Shown: piece after piece, positions 11,046-23,800 of the stretch
Layout: each line of letters begins with the position of its first letter
Position numbering within the stretch: position 1 is the stretch's first letter
Source: Solea solea
Lineage: Eukaryota; Chordata; Actinopteri; Pleuronectiformes; Soleidae
DNA length: 64,000 bases
Assembly: GCF_958295425.1 (NCBI RefSeq)
Contig: NC_081139.1
Span: forward strand, 21,457,888-21,521,887
Direction of reading: 5' to 3'
Position numbers and translations under genes: made by a program
The notes under the pieces: model-generated
What the model was told of the DNA's origin: nothing
What the model saw: the letters and a program-made list of their open reading frames with translations, nothing else
The model's database searches: none

Positions 11046-12939
11046 GAAATAAGTAATACGGTAAATAAAAGTGAACTTGAGTGAACAGCGAAGTGGCACT
11101 GTGCATTATTATTATTAAGGAACAACAATGCTCATTTTCCTGCTACAGGCTGTTTTTAGGGAGATAAATAAGGCTTTGTCCCCGAGGCAGCAAGTTCTAT
11201 ATATATATCCTGGAAACACAACACCCCAACAAGAATATATTGTATGACAGCAGCAGTGTACAACTTAAAAAAAAAAGATAAGTGTTTGAGATATTACATA
11301 TAGGACACTTTAGAGCATCCTGTATCTTGGTTTTTTTTGTAGTTTGCAACAAGGCACTACACGAAAAAGTTTAAATGTTCAAATTAATTAAAGGAATAGC
11401 TTGACATCTGAGGAAAATCGCTGAATGTTCTCTTTCTGGGAGTTAGAGGATATGCATTATACCTCTCATGTGTGTTTGTTCAGCATAAGAGTACAGATTA
11501 TAAAACCCAACCTAATGGCACTGACAAAAACAAGATGCGTGGGACTTTACTTTTAAAGTGCAGACTGAATAAGTAAGGTGTCACTTTTAAATGTACTGCT
11601 AGGCAGATTTTAAAAGTTACTCTCAGTTTCTAATGTATCCGAATTTTGGGTTGCCCACATATACACTTAAAAACCTTGACTAAGGGTGATCCTCCTCCAG
11701 CATCAGTAAAATCTACCTCCTCCAGGAGCAGCTCTGTTCCTCAGTCCCTTAATGAAGAGCCCTTGAACTCACTGTGACTCCACAGTATAATGCGATAATG
11801 TGTAAGCGTCCGTGCAGACACTTTAGCTCTGACTAAGACTCACTCCTGTCTTGCAGGGATCAACGGCTGCACAGTCGATATCCCACAGATGGTGGGGGAA
11901 CAATGTGATCCAAGCAACCCTGTGAGCCGCGTGACTCATTACTGGCAAATGGGAGGCTTGGGGTAAATGGGGAGATACACAAGGTAAAGAGGTAATAAAT
12001 GTTCCCGCAGCTGTAAGAACAGGAGATGCTGCATTAGGCCTGTAATGGCGCACCAAGAAGTTACAGCCTGTAGGAGGCTTTGTCTTTCAGAGGGAAGTTA
12101 CAGCCGGGGGCACAAAGTGCAGTGTAACACTGAAGAGATCAAAGCGGTGTCAAGCCCACGCTATAATTGATATAGTGCTTCAGGGTAATTCAATCATTAG
12201 GTTGATGAGAATTTTTGACCGCTGACCTCAACCTATAGATTCCATCAATTCATCTGCCATGTGAGTGACGTGCCTCATTAAGCCCTGGAGTTGGCCTCAT
12301 CAGTTAAATGACAAGGGTGCCGTTAAAGAAAATTCATGTGCTTGTTTTGCATGTAATTTATCATCCCATAGTGATGCCATTAGTTTGTAAGTGTGGCTGC
12401 ATTCATTTACATTTGGTTTATCACAGCTTCAGACGCACCAGTGCGATTACGGAGTGCTGAGGCAGAAGAATGCGGTAAAAGCGATTCCAACGCTGTGCAT
12501 CGAACACACGACTTGAAGGCATGTGCTGATGGACTGATGGACCTGCCTGCCAATCATGTGGTTACGCTGTGATGACTGATCCGCTCGTCTCAAAGCCCTC
12601 ACACACATCAGTCAGAGGGAGGAGAATCTGTCTTCATCAATATTCATTTTTTTTCCCTCTCCCTCATCTATATTCATATCCTCATCCATATTCATCGCTG
12701 GTTACACAGAGCAGATTCGGAAGCTTTGTGTGCATTTCTGTGGATCATCATTTTAGGTGATGATGAGGTGGAGGACTGCAGGGGGATCCTACTGTCACAC
12801 TCACAATGACAATTAAGCTCTCTGGGCTGCATCAAACTTTACCCTGGTATGTTTTGCTTGACCACTTACACTGCATGTATCTGGTCCAAAATACTGACAA
12901 TTTCTGTGTGATAATGTCAAGACATCACCATAGTTATTA
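11046..12939. other. Non-coding interval with unique block 11,780-12,560
   Basis: No coding exon found. The block from about 11,780 to 12,560 is non-repetitive and contains clustered TAAT/ATTA cores (CAATCATTAGG near 12,190). This is enhancer-like in texture only. Confidence 0.3.
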
Positions 12940-13790
12940 GAATAGAATAGAATAGAACTTGTTTGTCCACCAAGGTGGATTTGCCTTCAGCTCACCAACA
13001 TAAAATCATAAAAGGAGACTTATAGGAAGTCATAAAAACAAAACACAGTTAGAATAAGATAAGAGACGGTCATAAAAACACAAGAGATAGAAATAAGGAA
13101 CATTTGTAAAAGACAGTAAGAGTAAGAGGAAAAAAGACCCTCTAACAAAACCAATAAAACTGACACAGACAGGATTAAATTATATTAAAAACTGCTCTTC
13201 ACTGCAGCTGTGGCGTAAAAGCTTGGTGGTCACATTGTGGAGTTAAGAATACATACCGCACTTGGAATGAAGGATTTTTCTTATATACATTTTTAGTTGC
13301 CACGGGAACTCTGTAGCACCTTTCCAGAGCTCAAATGATCTAACTCACTATACAGGAGATGTCAGCTATCTGCCAGGATACTCCTCACTTTTTTTGCCCT
13401 TGTAAAAAGTTGAGACAAAGATTTTTTGGGGGGTTTACCAATTATTTTGCTTGCTGTTGACACCATTATAGAAAACTTGTTTCGATTTCTGCAGCTGAGG
13501 TGTGACCGTACCAGGCAGGAAAGTTAGACGACCTTCAACAAAAAGATTTGCACACCAGTTCTAATGTGTGTTTTCTTACACCAAGGCCCCTGAGCTTTCT
13601 CAGACGATGTAGGCGCTGAGAGCATTCCTTAAGTATACATTCTCGGTTTTCAGTTTTCAGAGGTTCAACTGGCAATCCAAGACTGTACCAAGATATTTAA
13701 AATGTTCTACAGTTTCTACAAGTTGTCCATCAAATTTAATCAAGCGAAACCATGCCAATTGTATAATTCATCTATAGGTGACATGAGTGT
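12940..13790 (-). mobile_element. LINE 3'-end remnant with (AATAG)n tail
   Basis: On the minus strand the block ends with a (TATTC)n tail (plus strand: repeated GAATA at 12,941-12,957). It is preceded by sequence like that at 51,046-51,250, which has the same pentamer tail and a CTTTATTGTC word. Further in lie TTTCTCAGACGATGTAGGCG and CCAAGATATTTAAAATGTTC. I associate both with a common fish non-LTR element. There is no intact reverse-transcriptase frame. Confidence 0.4.
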
Positions 13791-13829
13791 CAACCCTAAA
13801 TTTAATGGCAAACTATACACCACCTACCT

Positions 13830-14362
13830 ACCTCCAACATGTCAGCCAGCCAACCAACCTACCTAGTACCTACCAACCGACCGACCGACAAACCAGTCGA
13901 ACTACTGTTTATACAGTACCTACCTATCTACCTACCCACCAACCAAACAACCAACCTAACTATATACAGTAGCTACCTACACACCAACCAACCAACCAAC
14001 CAACCAACCTAACTATATACAGTAGCCACCTACCTACCTAACAACATGCCAACCAACAAACCTCCCTACCTATATACAGTACCTACCTACCTACCTACCA
14101 ACCAACCAACCCAACTATATACAGTACCTACCTACCTACCAACCAACCAACCCAACTATATACAGTACCTACCTACATACCAACCAACCAACCCAACTAT
14201 ATACAGTACCTACCTACATACCAACCAACCAACCCAACTATATACAGTACCTACCGACATACCAACCAACCAACCCAACTATATACAGTACCTACCTACA
14301 TACCAACCAACCAACCCAACTATATACAGTACCTACCTACATACCAACCAACCAACCAACCA
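13830..14362 (+). repeat. 41-bp minisatellite (CTAC/CAAC-rich)
   Basis: The word CTATATACAGTACC recurs at 14,115, 14,156, 14,197, 14,238, 14,279 and 14,320, an exact 41-bp period. Each monomer is this word followed by CTAC and CAAC tetramers. Copies upstream of about 14,070 are more diverged and vary in length. Because 41 is not a multiple of 3 and the monomer has no stop in any rotation, a long open frame (14,046-14,513) runs through. It is Pro/Thr/Tyr-rich and is not a gene. Confidence 0.9.
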
Positions 14363-14879
14363 TCCATCTTGGACACCAATAACCAGTCTATCAGTTCTAA
14401 CAGCAGTCAGCACTGGACATATTTCAGTCTGGACCACAGTGACTGACAGGCAGAACCGTGACACCACAATGTCAATGCATAGAGGTGTAATTTATATTAA
14501 AAAATTAAGTTAACATGCTCCCCCTAACTGTAAAAAAAAAGGCCATACGAAACAAAACAGAACACTCTAGTACAGTACTTTGTCACAGTAAACGCGTATA
14601 ATCACTCACAGGATCTTGTGCGTGCGGGTGTTACAACAATGGCTCCCATAAGAAAGTCAAATATCACGCGGTGTCCATTGTTCTGAAACACTCTGCAGTG
14701 AGAGGAGGTGTAACTGTCAGTGCAGAGAAAAAGCCATTCAGACAAGACTGGACACACACACTGTCATTATTCATTATCACTCCCAGAGAATTATTCACTC
14801 AGCTGTCTGACTTTGATTAATGACACCATGTAGAAAGAAAGATTCTTTAAAGATTCTCATATTATCCCCCCCTTTGTGT

Positions 14880-15735
14880 GTGTGTTTTCTTGTATGGGTA
14901 TCTTTGTGAGGACCAAATAAAAGTATAAAAGGAGTGAGGACATTTTGGGAACGGTTTATAATTAGGTTTAGATTAGAGTTAGGCATTTAGTTCTGATGGT
15001 TTATGTCTATGAGTGTCCTCACAAAGAAGTTGTGTGTATGTGTGTTCTTCTATGTGTAGCTTTGTGAGGACCAAAAAAACATATAAACCATGGGGAGTGA
15101 GGACATTTTGGCTGGTCCGCAAAGCTTTTTAAGGGTGTTAAGACCCGGTTTTAGGGACAGGCATTTAGTTGTGGTTAAGTTAAGGTTAGGGTTAGCCATT
15201 AACGGGTTGTGGTTAAGGTTAGGGATAATGCTTTGTTTAGACCAGGGGTCTCAAAGTGGCGGGCCGGGGGCCACTTGTGACCCTCCAATCAATTTCATGT
15301 GGCCCTCCAAACAATATCAAGTTATAACGAGACATTTCTATATGTTTTTATCTTTAAATTAATACATTCATTTTCATAAATGTTTTTTTTATTGTTGCAT
15401 ATTAAAACAACCACTTGATCCAATTCAATCCAACTTTATTTGTAAAGCACTTTAAAACAAACACAGTGGACCAACGTGCTGTACAGAATAATGGATAAAA
15501 GACAGAAGAAGTAAAAGACAGAAAAGCTCACACGAGGGTTACATATTAGAAAACGGAATTAATACGGCATATTGATGATGACTTCCACCGCAACTGTTGC
15601 TTTTCTCAAAAAAGTTGGGCTTTTTTTTTTGCCCCCGACTGACCAGGCGAGACCGTCAGTGGCCCACAGGTCATTTGAGTTTGAGACCCCTGGTTTAGAC
15701 TGTCCAAATGAATGGAAATCAATGCAGTGCACAAG
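14880..15735. repeat. GTGAGGACC / GGTTAGGG dispersed repeat, two copies
   Basis: Two adjacent copies (about 14,880-15,030 and 15,035-15,735) share GTGAGGACCAAA, a GTGAGGACATTTTGG word, GGTTAGGGTTAG-type words and a TGTCC..AATGAATGGAAATCAATG end. Relatives are at 18,525-18,815 and 30,825-31,210. The TTAGGG-like words belong to this interspersed family, not to telomeric arrays. The second copy is split by the hAT insertion at 15,243-15,692. Confidence 0.7.
15243..15692. mobile_element. Non-autonomous hAT transposon, precisely bounded
   Basis: The ends are perfect 13-bp inverted repeats, CAGGGGTCTCAAA and TTTGAGACCCCTG. The 8-bp target-site duplication GTTTAGAC lies at 15,235-15,242 and 15,693-15,700. 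CAGGGGTC termini with 8-bp duplications are diagnostic of the hAT superfamily. The 450-bp interior lacks a transposase. It includes a retroposon-tail fragment (about 15,418-15,550, CCAACTTTATTTGTAAAGCA), so two insertions are nested inside a third repeat. Confidence 0.85.
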
Positions 15736-18524
15736 ATTAGCTGTGCATCTTTTCCCTTTACATTTCTTAAGTCTTCTAACAACCTCTCCTCTTTCTCCAC
15801 TTATACTGATCATTCTCTGTCAGCCAGCTTCTAATTGGCTGTGTTACACTATAATAAAAGATACCTCTCTCCATAGTAATCCACACACAACACCTTAGTT
15901 GTTGTTTTTTGTTGTGTTTCTGGAAACTTTAGTGAACTATTCTTGATCTCTCATTTCAAATTCTTCCAGCTCGTTAATGTGCCCATTCAACATTGAATGG
16001 GATGTTGGACGATGCAAATACACTTGATTTGACTTTGCTGACCAGTGTGTCCTCCACTAACATGGGTGGAGGCAATGATACATCACAGAGTCTGAAGAAG
16101 CAGGAAGCAAACAGACATCTGCTGACTTTTCTCTGTCCCTCTCCATGACATTTTAAAATGCCCTGTGCCAACTGTGTGGGGAAAAATACTAATTATTTAT
16201 ATTAGAATATTAGGCAAAACTGCCCATATTCTGTGTGCTGGCAACATGCAGGTCAACTTTGCAAAAGTTTGTCTGCACAGGATGCCACACTGATGAAAAA
16301 AAGTATCAGTACGGAAGTGCCCTTCAGCAAAACTCAGTGTTATTACTACAGTGCAGCAGTCCTGATGTTATTACAATTTAACTCACCAAGTTTACTTCTA
16401 CCCACCTTCTACTTTTTTCACTGAACAATAAAAAGAAAGATTCAGTTTTTATTGGTGCAGTTAAAGCGCCCTCCAATTTCAAATGCACATATGCCTGCAC
16501 ACACATTTGTGTGACTCAGTATATGGCAACACAGAGCGAGTGTTAATTTTGATTGCGTTTGGAGCCGTTTTCATTACAGACGATTGTAAGGCATTGCCAT
16601 TCATCTCCCAAAACAACTTCCCATAATTTTTAGAAGCACATTATTGTATTAGATGGTTTCATTCTTGTACAAATACAGGCTCTACAATCAGTTTATTTCT
16701 AACATAGAATTGTATTGAATACACCTTGCTTGTTTAGTTTAAAGCTTTTCACCTTTTTATCTAAGGAGCTCCCCCTACAGTTTCAGAGTACATATTTTTT
16801 GACACCAGCGTAAACATCCATCCATTGTCTACCGCTTTTAACTCACCCCTGAAGCTCCCCCCTCCCTTCCCATGCGCATTTGTTTTCAAAGGAGCCATGT
16901 CCATGCCGGACGCTTTTTAATTCTCGCATATGAAAGCCGGTCCGATGTTCCTCCACAAGCAGTTTTCTCTGCTTCTTTTTCATCGGCTCTGCCATGATGA
17001 ACACTATCACTGGCTACGGTGTACGTGTGTAGTGCCATGAAGCAATTTGTGTTTTGGAACACCCACAACTTCATGAGACCTCCTGATTCTTGGGACTCCT
17101 GGTCAGTGGCCCCTGATCTTGCAAGGCTGGTTTTCCACTAACAGACAGTAGTGGGAGTGGAGATAGCCCCCCAATCTCCCCACAAACAAGCCCTTTAACC
17201 ATCACGATGACTCAGAAGCTGTTAAATTAGGGTAAACATTCTGCACGGTTCTGCTTTAAAAGCACTTAAGCCGAAAATACATTAGCTGACGACTGCCTCT
17301 TTCTGTGTCTTTCCACCAAAATAGTGAAGTCTTGCAGTCACACAGTAATAACAGTGAAAAACAATCCAATTCAAAATCCATTCTATTAAATTTCCATTAT
17401 GCCAAAACAATACACCATGATTATACTTTGTCCTTGGAGAGAAGGGAAATTGTTCCTGCTTGCTCAGCTTCTTTTCCTTCGCTCCCCTTTTTCTCTCCTC
17501 TTTGCTGTTGTTGCTCTGCAGCAGGAAGGATCTGATTAAAAACACAATCAGACCCTGTGTCTCCTAATCAAACCATAATAGGAGTTTACTATGCATTACC
17601 TCTGACTGGGATTTAATGAGACTTTAGCATGCATTATCTCAAAGTGAAATTTAATAGTATCCGGAGGGCACTGGAGATGCCATCTGTATCTCGATGCTGA
17701 GTCGGTGTTGGAGAGAAACAACAGGAGAAAAGGTGAGGCAAGACTTGGAATTTGGATACAACCCCGCAACAGATGTTTGACCTCCGTTTGCCGACGGCTC
17801 TGGAACTTTCCATGTGGTTGCTTTGCCCTTGTGCAGTTGTTTGGAACGCGGATGTGGCATAGTGAGCATGTCCTTCAACTGAAGAGAAAAAAAACCAACA
17901 GCTTTTAGTCCCTTTGGCAGCAAGTATTACCCAACTGAGGTGTCCTTGAACAAAACCATGGTTCCTGTGCAGCTCAAGGGACACGGTGAAATAGATGATG
18001 GGTAAAAATAAGTCACTATTAATCAATATATTTCTGAGAAATCTCATTGTAGATCCAACACAAAACAATTAAGCAAGCTGATAAAAGGATGTTTATTATT
18101 AGATTAGACCTAGAGACATGTTTTTTAATTGGGGAAACTTGTTTACATATGTTAAAAATAAACACTCCAATTATCATTTTAAGTTCATAGACACACAGAG
18201 ACGGGAAAAACCCTTCTGACCTCTCAGCAGAGAACCGGAAGTGTACGGGTTTTAAATTATTTCAACACTGCCCTGTGACACATCCACTGCAACTGTCACT
18301 ACAGCAGTTTGTTTTCACAGTAACCCATGGTGCGCACAGGCGGCCGGACAGACACAGTGTGGGTGACGGAGCCTGAAACAGGCCACATGTTGACGACATG
18401 TGACAAAACGACCTCTGGAGTGAAGATCCTGGATGTTTATTGCTGCCCTGCTCGTCTGGTCATAGCTGTGGTGGAAAGAATTGATGAATAATTGATTTCA
18501 CTCTAATGGTCTGCATTTGTAGTT
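15736..18524. other. Non-coding interval with unique block 17,540-17,660
   Basis: No supported gene. At 17,540-17,660 a short unique block contains two similar phrases (TACTATGCATTACCTCTGA and TTTAGCATGCATTATCTC), each with an ATGCAT core, resembling octamer/homeodomain sites. Other open frames here are short and have no recognisable domain. Confidence 0.3.
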
Positions 18525-18815
18525 GTGAGTGTGTGTGTACTTGTGTTTGTCACCTCTTTAGGACCTTTTGTGGCATAAGCACTGACTTTGTCAGGACCAG
18601 GAGTCCAAACGCCTGGTCCTATTGAGGCGGAACCTCATTTCTGAGGGACTGGTTAAGTTTAGGGCTAAGATTTGAATTGTGGTTGGGGTTAGGTATTAAC
18701 TGGTTATGGTTAAGGGTAGGGGATAAGGATTTGTTTAGGCTGTCCAAAGGAAAGGAAGTCAATGAGAGTATTTAAAAGGAGAGCTGCAAGAACCTGTGTG
18801 TGTTTTTATATTTAG
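18525..18815. repeat. GTGAGGACC-type dispersed repeat copy
   Basis: It contains AGGCGGAACCTCATTTCTGA, GGTTGGGGTTAGGTATTAAC and GGCTGTCCAAAGG, matching the family members at 14,880-15,735 and 30,825-31,210. It abuts the next element directly. Confidence 0.65.
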
Positions 18816-18819
18816 GGTT

Positions 18820-20040
18820 CGAGCACAAAAAGCATACAACCCTAATGAAACTGAAGGAGTTATTCTTATTCTTCTTGGTCCAAATGAATTGCGTTTTTGA
18901 GGCCTTTCCCATACCGAAAAACTCACAAATTTGTGCGCCGCATCAGACCTGGTGAAAATTTACATCCGTTTGGGTTCAAAGGTTCTTTAGGTCGGGGCGG
19001 TCTAAAAAGGTAGCGAAGACCTAAGCTCTAAAATGAACAGGAAAGCCGCCATCTTGGATTGAACGTTCATTAATTGGCGATTTCGCACCAATGATATTTT
19101 AACGAACTTGTCCTAGAGCTTTCGTGTGATCACCTTCAAACTTGGTGCGGTCACTGAGGACAAGTTCAGGAGCTTACGATGCTTATGGATAGTTAAAATG
19201 TCACGTGGTGTACGAGAACGGGGGCGGCAAAGTTGGCGAAAATTGCAATTTTTTGCAGCAGAGAACGAAACTCTTATAACTTCGTGATGGAAGAGCTGAT
19301 CTTAACCAAACTTGCGATGCTTGATAATCGGCCATTGCTGGAGATGTCTATACAAAAACTGTCAAGTTTGAAAACATCGCCTCCTGGTGGTGGCAGAAAA
19401 TAATAAAAAAAGAAATAAAATTAAATTCGGCAATAACTTTTACAGACATTATCGTATCAACTTTAAATTGGTGAAAACACTCAAAACATGGTGTGTGCTG
19501 AATATGATGGCACAACGTTTAACACAAAGTCAGATTTTTGCGACTTCAAGAATCCTGGTCCAACCTGAACCAAACTTGCTAGGATTGATGATAGTCTAGC
19601 CCAGAAGACGTCTGTATGAAAATATTCAATTTCAAAAACAGCGCCCCCTGGTGACGGCAGACAATATGACGTTTGGTATTTGAACAAACTTGTCATAGAG
19701 CTTTTGTGCGATCACCTTCAAACTTGGTGAGGTCACTGTGGACAAGTTGATGAGCTTAAGTTGCTGAAAGTTTTTTAAGATGTCGGATGAGATAGGGTGC
19801 GCCAAAGTTGGCGCAAATTCAGATTTTTCGCAACAGACAACAAAACTCTTATAACTTCACAATGGAAGGTCCAATCCCAACCAAACTTCCTATGATTGAT
19901 GATGGGTAGTTGCTAAAGATGACTATGTTGCTGAATACGGTACATTTTTACAACAACGCCTCCTGGTGGTGGCAGAATGTACTAAAAAAAAAAAACTGTT
20001 ACAACTTTGCCAATCCTGTTCCGATCTGTACCAAACCTGC
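18820..20040. repeat. Tandemly duplicated interspersed element, about 580-bp period
   Basis: Several phrases recur in the same order. GATCACCTTCAAACTTGGTG is at 19,128 and 19,710, CTTATAACTTC at about 19,273 and 19,848, and TCCTGGTGGTGGCAG at about 19,382 and 19,961. A third, diverged ending (CCCCCTGGTGACGGCAG) at 19,644 suggests a basic unit nearer 290 bp. No protein is encoded. It resembles a fish repeat that is often found tandemised. Confidence 0.7.
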
Positions 20041-20936
20041 TAGGATTAGAGAAGAGAAAAACAATAAAAATACTGTAAATCAGCCCCCTTCTCCACAAAA
20101 GCATCATCACACAACCAAAATGTCGGTCATCTCTTCTTCCTGTCGAATTCATGATGCACTGGATGCTGAGACTGGAAGAATCATCTCCTCGCCCCTCTCT
20201 CCATCTTGGGTCACCAGTGTTTGCAGCTTGCAACAAGCCACTGACTTCTTTGTCTACCGCTCGGTTGTCCCAAGTCTGATCTTTACTTTGGGAAACATCT
20301 TGTACATCTGTGCCTCGCACCTTGGTGTTTTATTTAACTGCTGAATGTTTTCCTGCACTAATGTGTGGAGCATTATCTGGCTGTGATTCATCACATCACC
20401 TACCTGAGGCTGAGACAGTCAGAAATATTAGCACTGCATGTGTGGCTGCTCATATTGCTGCTGGTGTTAATGGTTGTGCCACACTGTTTAAATAACTATT
20501 TGAATAGCACTTTTCAAAACAACTCTACAAAGTGCTTTCCATAGTAGAAAAATAAAACCTTTAAGCGTGAAATGGTAAGGACAGAATTAAAAGGTAAAAT
20601 GAAAAGCCAGATGAAATAAAATAGTAAAAATACATCTGTAGTTAAAAGAAGGCATTTTAAAGCAAAGTAGTCTAATGTTCAGTGGCATATTTTTATACAT
20701 TAGCCATATTTAGTGTTAGTGGCTAGAAGTAAGGAAGTTGTGAAAGTAAAGTCCATTTAAAAAAATCTCGGTGACCATGTCCTGTTGGGCAGAGTGACGT
20801 AGCAGCCATTGAGGCATGTGTACAGTTTGGCAAGGTCCAACATCTAACAAAAAAAATACAATAAATAAGAGTCAGCACACTTTAGTGTTAAGTAAATATG
20901 GATTAAACATATTGAGTACCATCTGAAAGAACGTAC
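20041..20936. other. Non-coding interval
   Basis: Short open frames at 20,041-20,500 look superficially protein-like but have no recognisable motif and are interrupted. No exon is supported. Confidence 0.3.
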
Positions 20937-21064
20937 CTAAAGACATCCCGTGGAAAATGACTAGGTCATCACCACAGCCATCCAGGATGGTACTTCTCCA
21001 GGTCTTGGTGTCCAACATGGAGTCCTCTGACCCAGGAATGTGTTGCAGCCTTCATCTCTTCAAA
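20937..21064 (-). ncRNA. Putative exon of a minus-strand non-coding transcript
   Basis: Read on the minus strand, the block is preceded by a pyrimidine-rich tract ending in AG (TTTGTTTTGAAG) and followed by the donor-like TTTAG|GTACGT. It is 128 bases long. Its longest frame starts ATGAAGGCTGCA and stops after about 28 codons, so it is unlikely to be coding. Further donor-like sites on the same strand (AG|GTGAGCTACC near 21,130; CAG|GTAAGTATT near 23,986; AAG|GTAAGAAC near 25,075; ATG|GTGAGTAAC near 26,850) suggest a spliced RNA. Without transcript data this is speculative. Confidence 0.2.
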
Positions 21065-23575
21065 ACAAAGAAGAATTTGATAAGTCACAAGAAAAGAAAA
21101 AAAGCAGTTAACAAATGACAAATCTTCAGGTAGCTCACCTGGTCAAGTGTGACAGGTCCTCACATCCAGTCAGAACTCACCGATGGATGCCCTCCCTAAC
21201 ATATACCTGCCTTTCCTGTCCTACACTGACAGTTCCACGCAATCTTTGCCAGCCATTTGGAATGATGCTAACCCCAATGTCTTGGTTGGCTGCATGAAAA
21301 ACTGTAAATCTCCCAGTTGCCCAGACAAACGTTCCGTCTGATTCTGTAGCCTCGCCACAAAAAGGTCCTCTGCTGAAACCCTCATTTTGCTAAGCATGAA
21401 ATCAATTCCACTTTCCTGTCATCAGATCTCATTTTCTCTCCCTGCAGTCTTTCAACAGCCATTGCTATTGTAACATCTGCAAGAGGCAGCGGTTTCACAA
21501 TTCAGAGCTTCTCATGTGTTTAGCAAGACGTGGCACCAGAGTATTGACAAAGCAGACACCTGAAAATGCTTGACCAAAGTTGCTTTACACTACAAACCTG
21601 TCCATTCCAATCCTTTGTTTCGGAGGAAGATACATGCATATCACGACAGGCCGAGTCACAAAATCAGATGGATCCTTGTCTGATTTTGGAAACTGCACAG
21701 CCATGGTATGCCACTGAGTCAGGATCCGTGGCCAGATTTCCTCACACACAGAGAAGGGGAAGGACGAAATGCCTTACCATGTTACGAGTCGACTCAATTT
21801 ACCTTGTTCTCTGTTGTGTGAAGACGACCCAGCTCATAAAATCTTGACCGATTTAAAAATTGAGCAATTAAATAACTCAAACATCGATGCTGTTGGGTCA
21901 TGCAGAGAGCTTGTGGTCTTTTGCATGGTTTCCCAAACATTTAGAGGTCAGGTTACTGACCCCAACAATTATTTTTTTTGTCCTAAACTGATGAACCATT
22001 TGGGTAAATTAGATCAAGCATTTAAAAGGTGTTTACATTGTTAGTAGTCTAATGACACTTCTTACCCAACACATGAAGACGCAGTGAATCAGGATACGGC
22101 TAACTTTAGCAGATGCAACAGCAGCAGGGGGTGGTGGAAGGCTGCAGGGAGAAAAAATTGATATGGAGACAAGTTGGGGAATCATTTAATGCATAGCTCA
22201 AGGGGTTAAAGCGGAGAGAAACTTTAGGGCAAGTCTACAAAAATCAGAGGAGGAACTTCGCCAACACATCTAAGAGATCGCAGTTTCTATGCAACCAACC
22301 AAGACATTGGGATTAAGCATCTTCCTAATGACTCTACAAGCTGCCTAAATTGTGAAATTTGAAAGAAAGTCATGGGTAATAATAATAATAATAAAATAGC
22401 TAGTGTATAGTGAGGTGTTAACCCTATGCTCTATCAAAAATCCCACTTTGGGCAAGCCATAAAGTCCTACCATTTCAACCAGCTGCTAGCTTCACAAATA
22501 AGAGGCAAAAAACCACTTGTGTTTCTCGTTTACATGATCACTGTTAACCACAAAGCTCCAGACACCAAGTCAATCCAAGAAACAAATCAAATAACGAAAA
22601 ATACATTAAAAAGCTGCAGCTGCTCACTCCTGCTACAAGAGGGTACTTGCACAACAGTCTTTAACATGAAGCCAAATTCTGTCTGATTTCTGTCTGAATT
22701 CAGCCCACAGAATAAAGGTTTTATTTCAAGTCATCGTATCAAAAGATAAAAAGTTTGAACATTTGGCGCAACTTTCACTTAAATAACCCGAGTTGTCTCT
22801 CTGCCAGGTTTGTGTCCTCCTAAAGAAAAGAAACGCGCTCTAATCCTGCAACCTACAATCTAATTTATGAAAGAAACTATGCAGGATAGCCCTGCATCCC
22901 TAAGGCGAGTAATGCATAGTTCTGCAGGGGAAGATAAAAATCCCCTGCTGGGAGGCCTCCCAACATGACGCGCAAAAAGACTATGAACACAAAAAGGTTC
23001 AACTCCTTTAGAGGGAAATAAACTTGGCAGAGTGAGACAAGTCAGCATTAATATTGAATTTGATTTCAGTTAGCGACTACAAAGGCTGATGGTAGTGCGT
23101 AAAGTTTAAGACTTAAATGGATATCAAAAGTGTGCCAACAAATGCCAGATCTAAAGAACATCATAACATTATCCATGGGCTGAATAACACCTACAATCTG
23201 TGACTACACTTGAATATCAAACGTTTAGCTTCATAATCAGGATCCAGTTATCTTAACAAAGCAATTACCAGTTGAGAATAAAGGAAGAGCTGCTCTCGCT
23301 CATCATAATCAATTACTACATTTTTACAGCACTTTGAAAGAACTTTAGACAAGCTACAGTAAACTTTGAAGCATTTACTACTTTTCTACTACTATTCATC
23401 AGCTTCCACATTTGTCAACAGTCCAAGTTGCAACTATGATAACTGAGATTCAAGACCAAAACTAAATTTTTAAATCAAAGCCATTTAAAAATAAGGTACC
23501 AGAATTTCCTGTAGAAATCAGACGCCTCAAGACTAATCAACTTTAAAATCATCCATTTAAGTTGAGACTAAAAAA
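21065..23575. other. Non-coding interval
   Basis: AT-rich DNA with a short (AAT)n run near 22,379-22,395. No protein-coding exon is supported. It may be intronic to the putative minus-strand transcript. Confidence 0.4.
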
Positions 23576-23581
23576 GTGACT

Positions 23582-23800
23582 AAATCCAACACAGGACAGA
23601 CAGACGGATACCAGACACACAAGACAGACAGACACAGAGAGAGACAGAAAGACAGAGACACAGGACAGACAGACACAGGACAGATGAGAAACAGATCAGA
23701 CACGAGACAGGCGGAGACCAGACACACGAGACAGGCAGAAAGACACACAGGACAGACCAGCGAGAGAGAGACAGACAAGAGAGAGACAGTGACACATGCC
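23582..23800. repeat. GACA/CAGACA-rich degenerate simple repeat
   Basis: Irregular CAGGACAGACAGACA, GAGACAG and CACACGAGACAGGC words fill about 220 bp. Open frames on both strands (Thr/Asp/Arg-rich or Cys/Ser/Leu-rich) are products of the repeat. Confidence 0.85.

Noticed and set aside
14046..14513. 155-codon open frame rich in Pro, Thr and Tyr
   Set aside because: It lies on a 41-bp minisatellite that lacks stops in every frame; there is no domain and no splice or start context.
15185..15215. TTAGGG-like words as a possible interstitial telomere
   Set aside because: They are short and degenerate and recur inside an interspersed repeat family at 18.7 and 31.1 kb, always with the same flanks.
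18818..18834. GGGTTCGAGCAC as a tRNA or SINE B box
   Set aside because: No matching A box, acceptor stem or cloverleaf is found upstream; it is the start of the 18.8-20.0 kb repeat.
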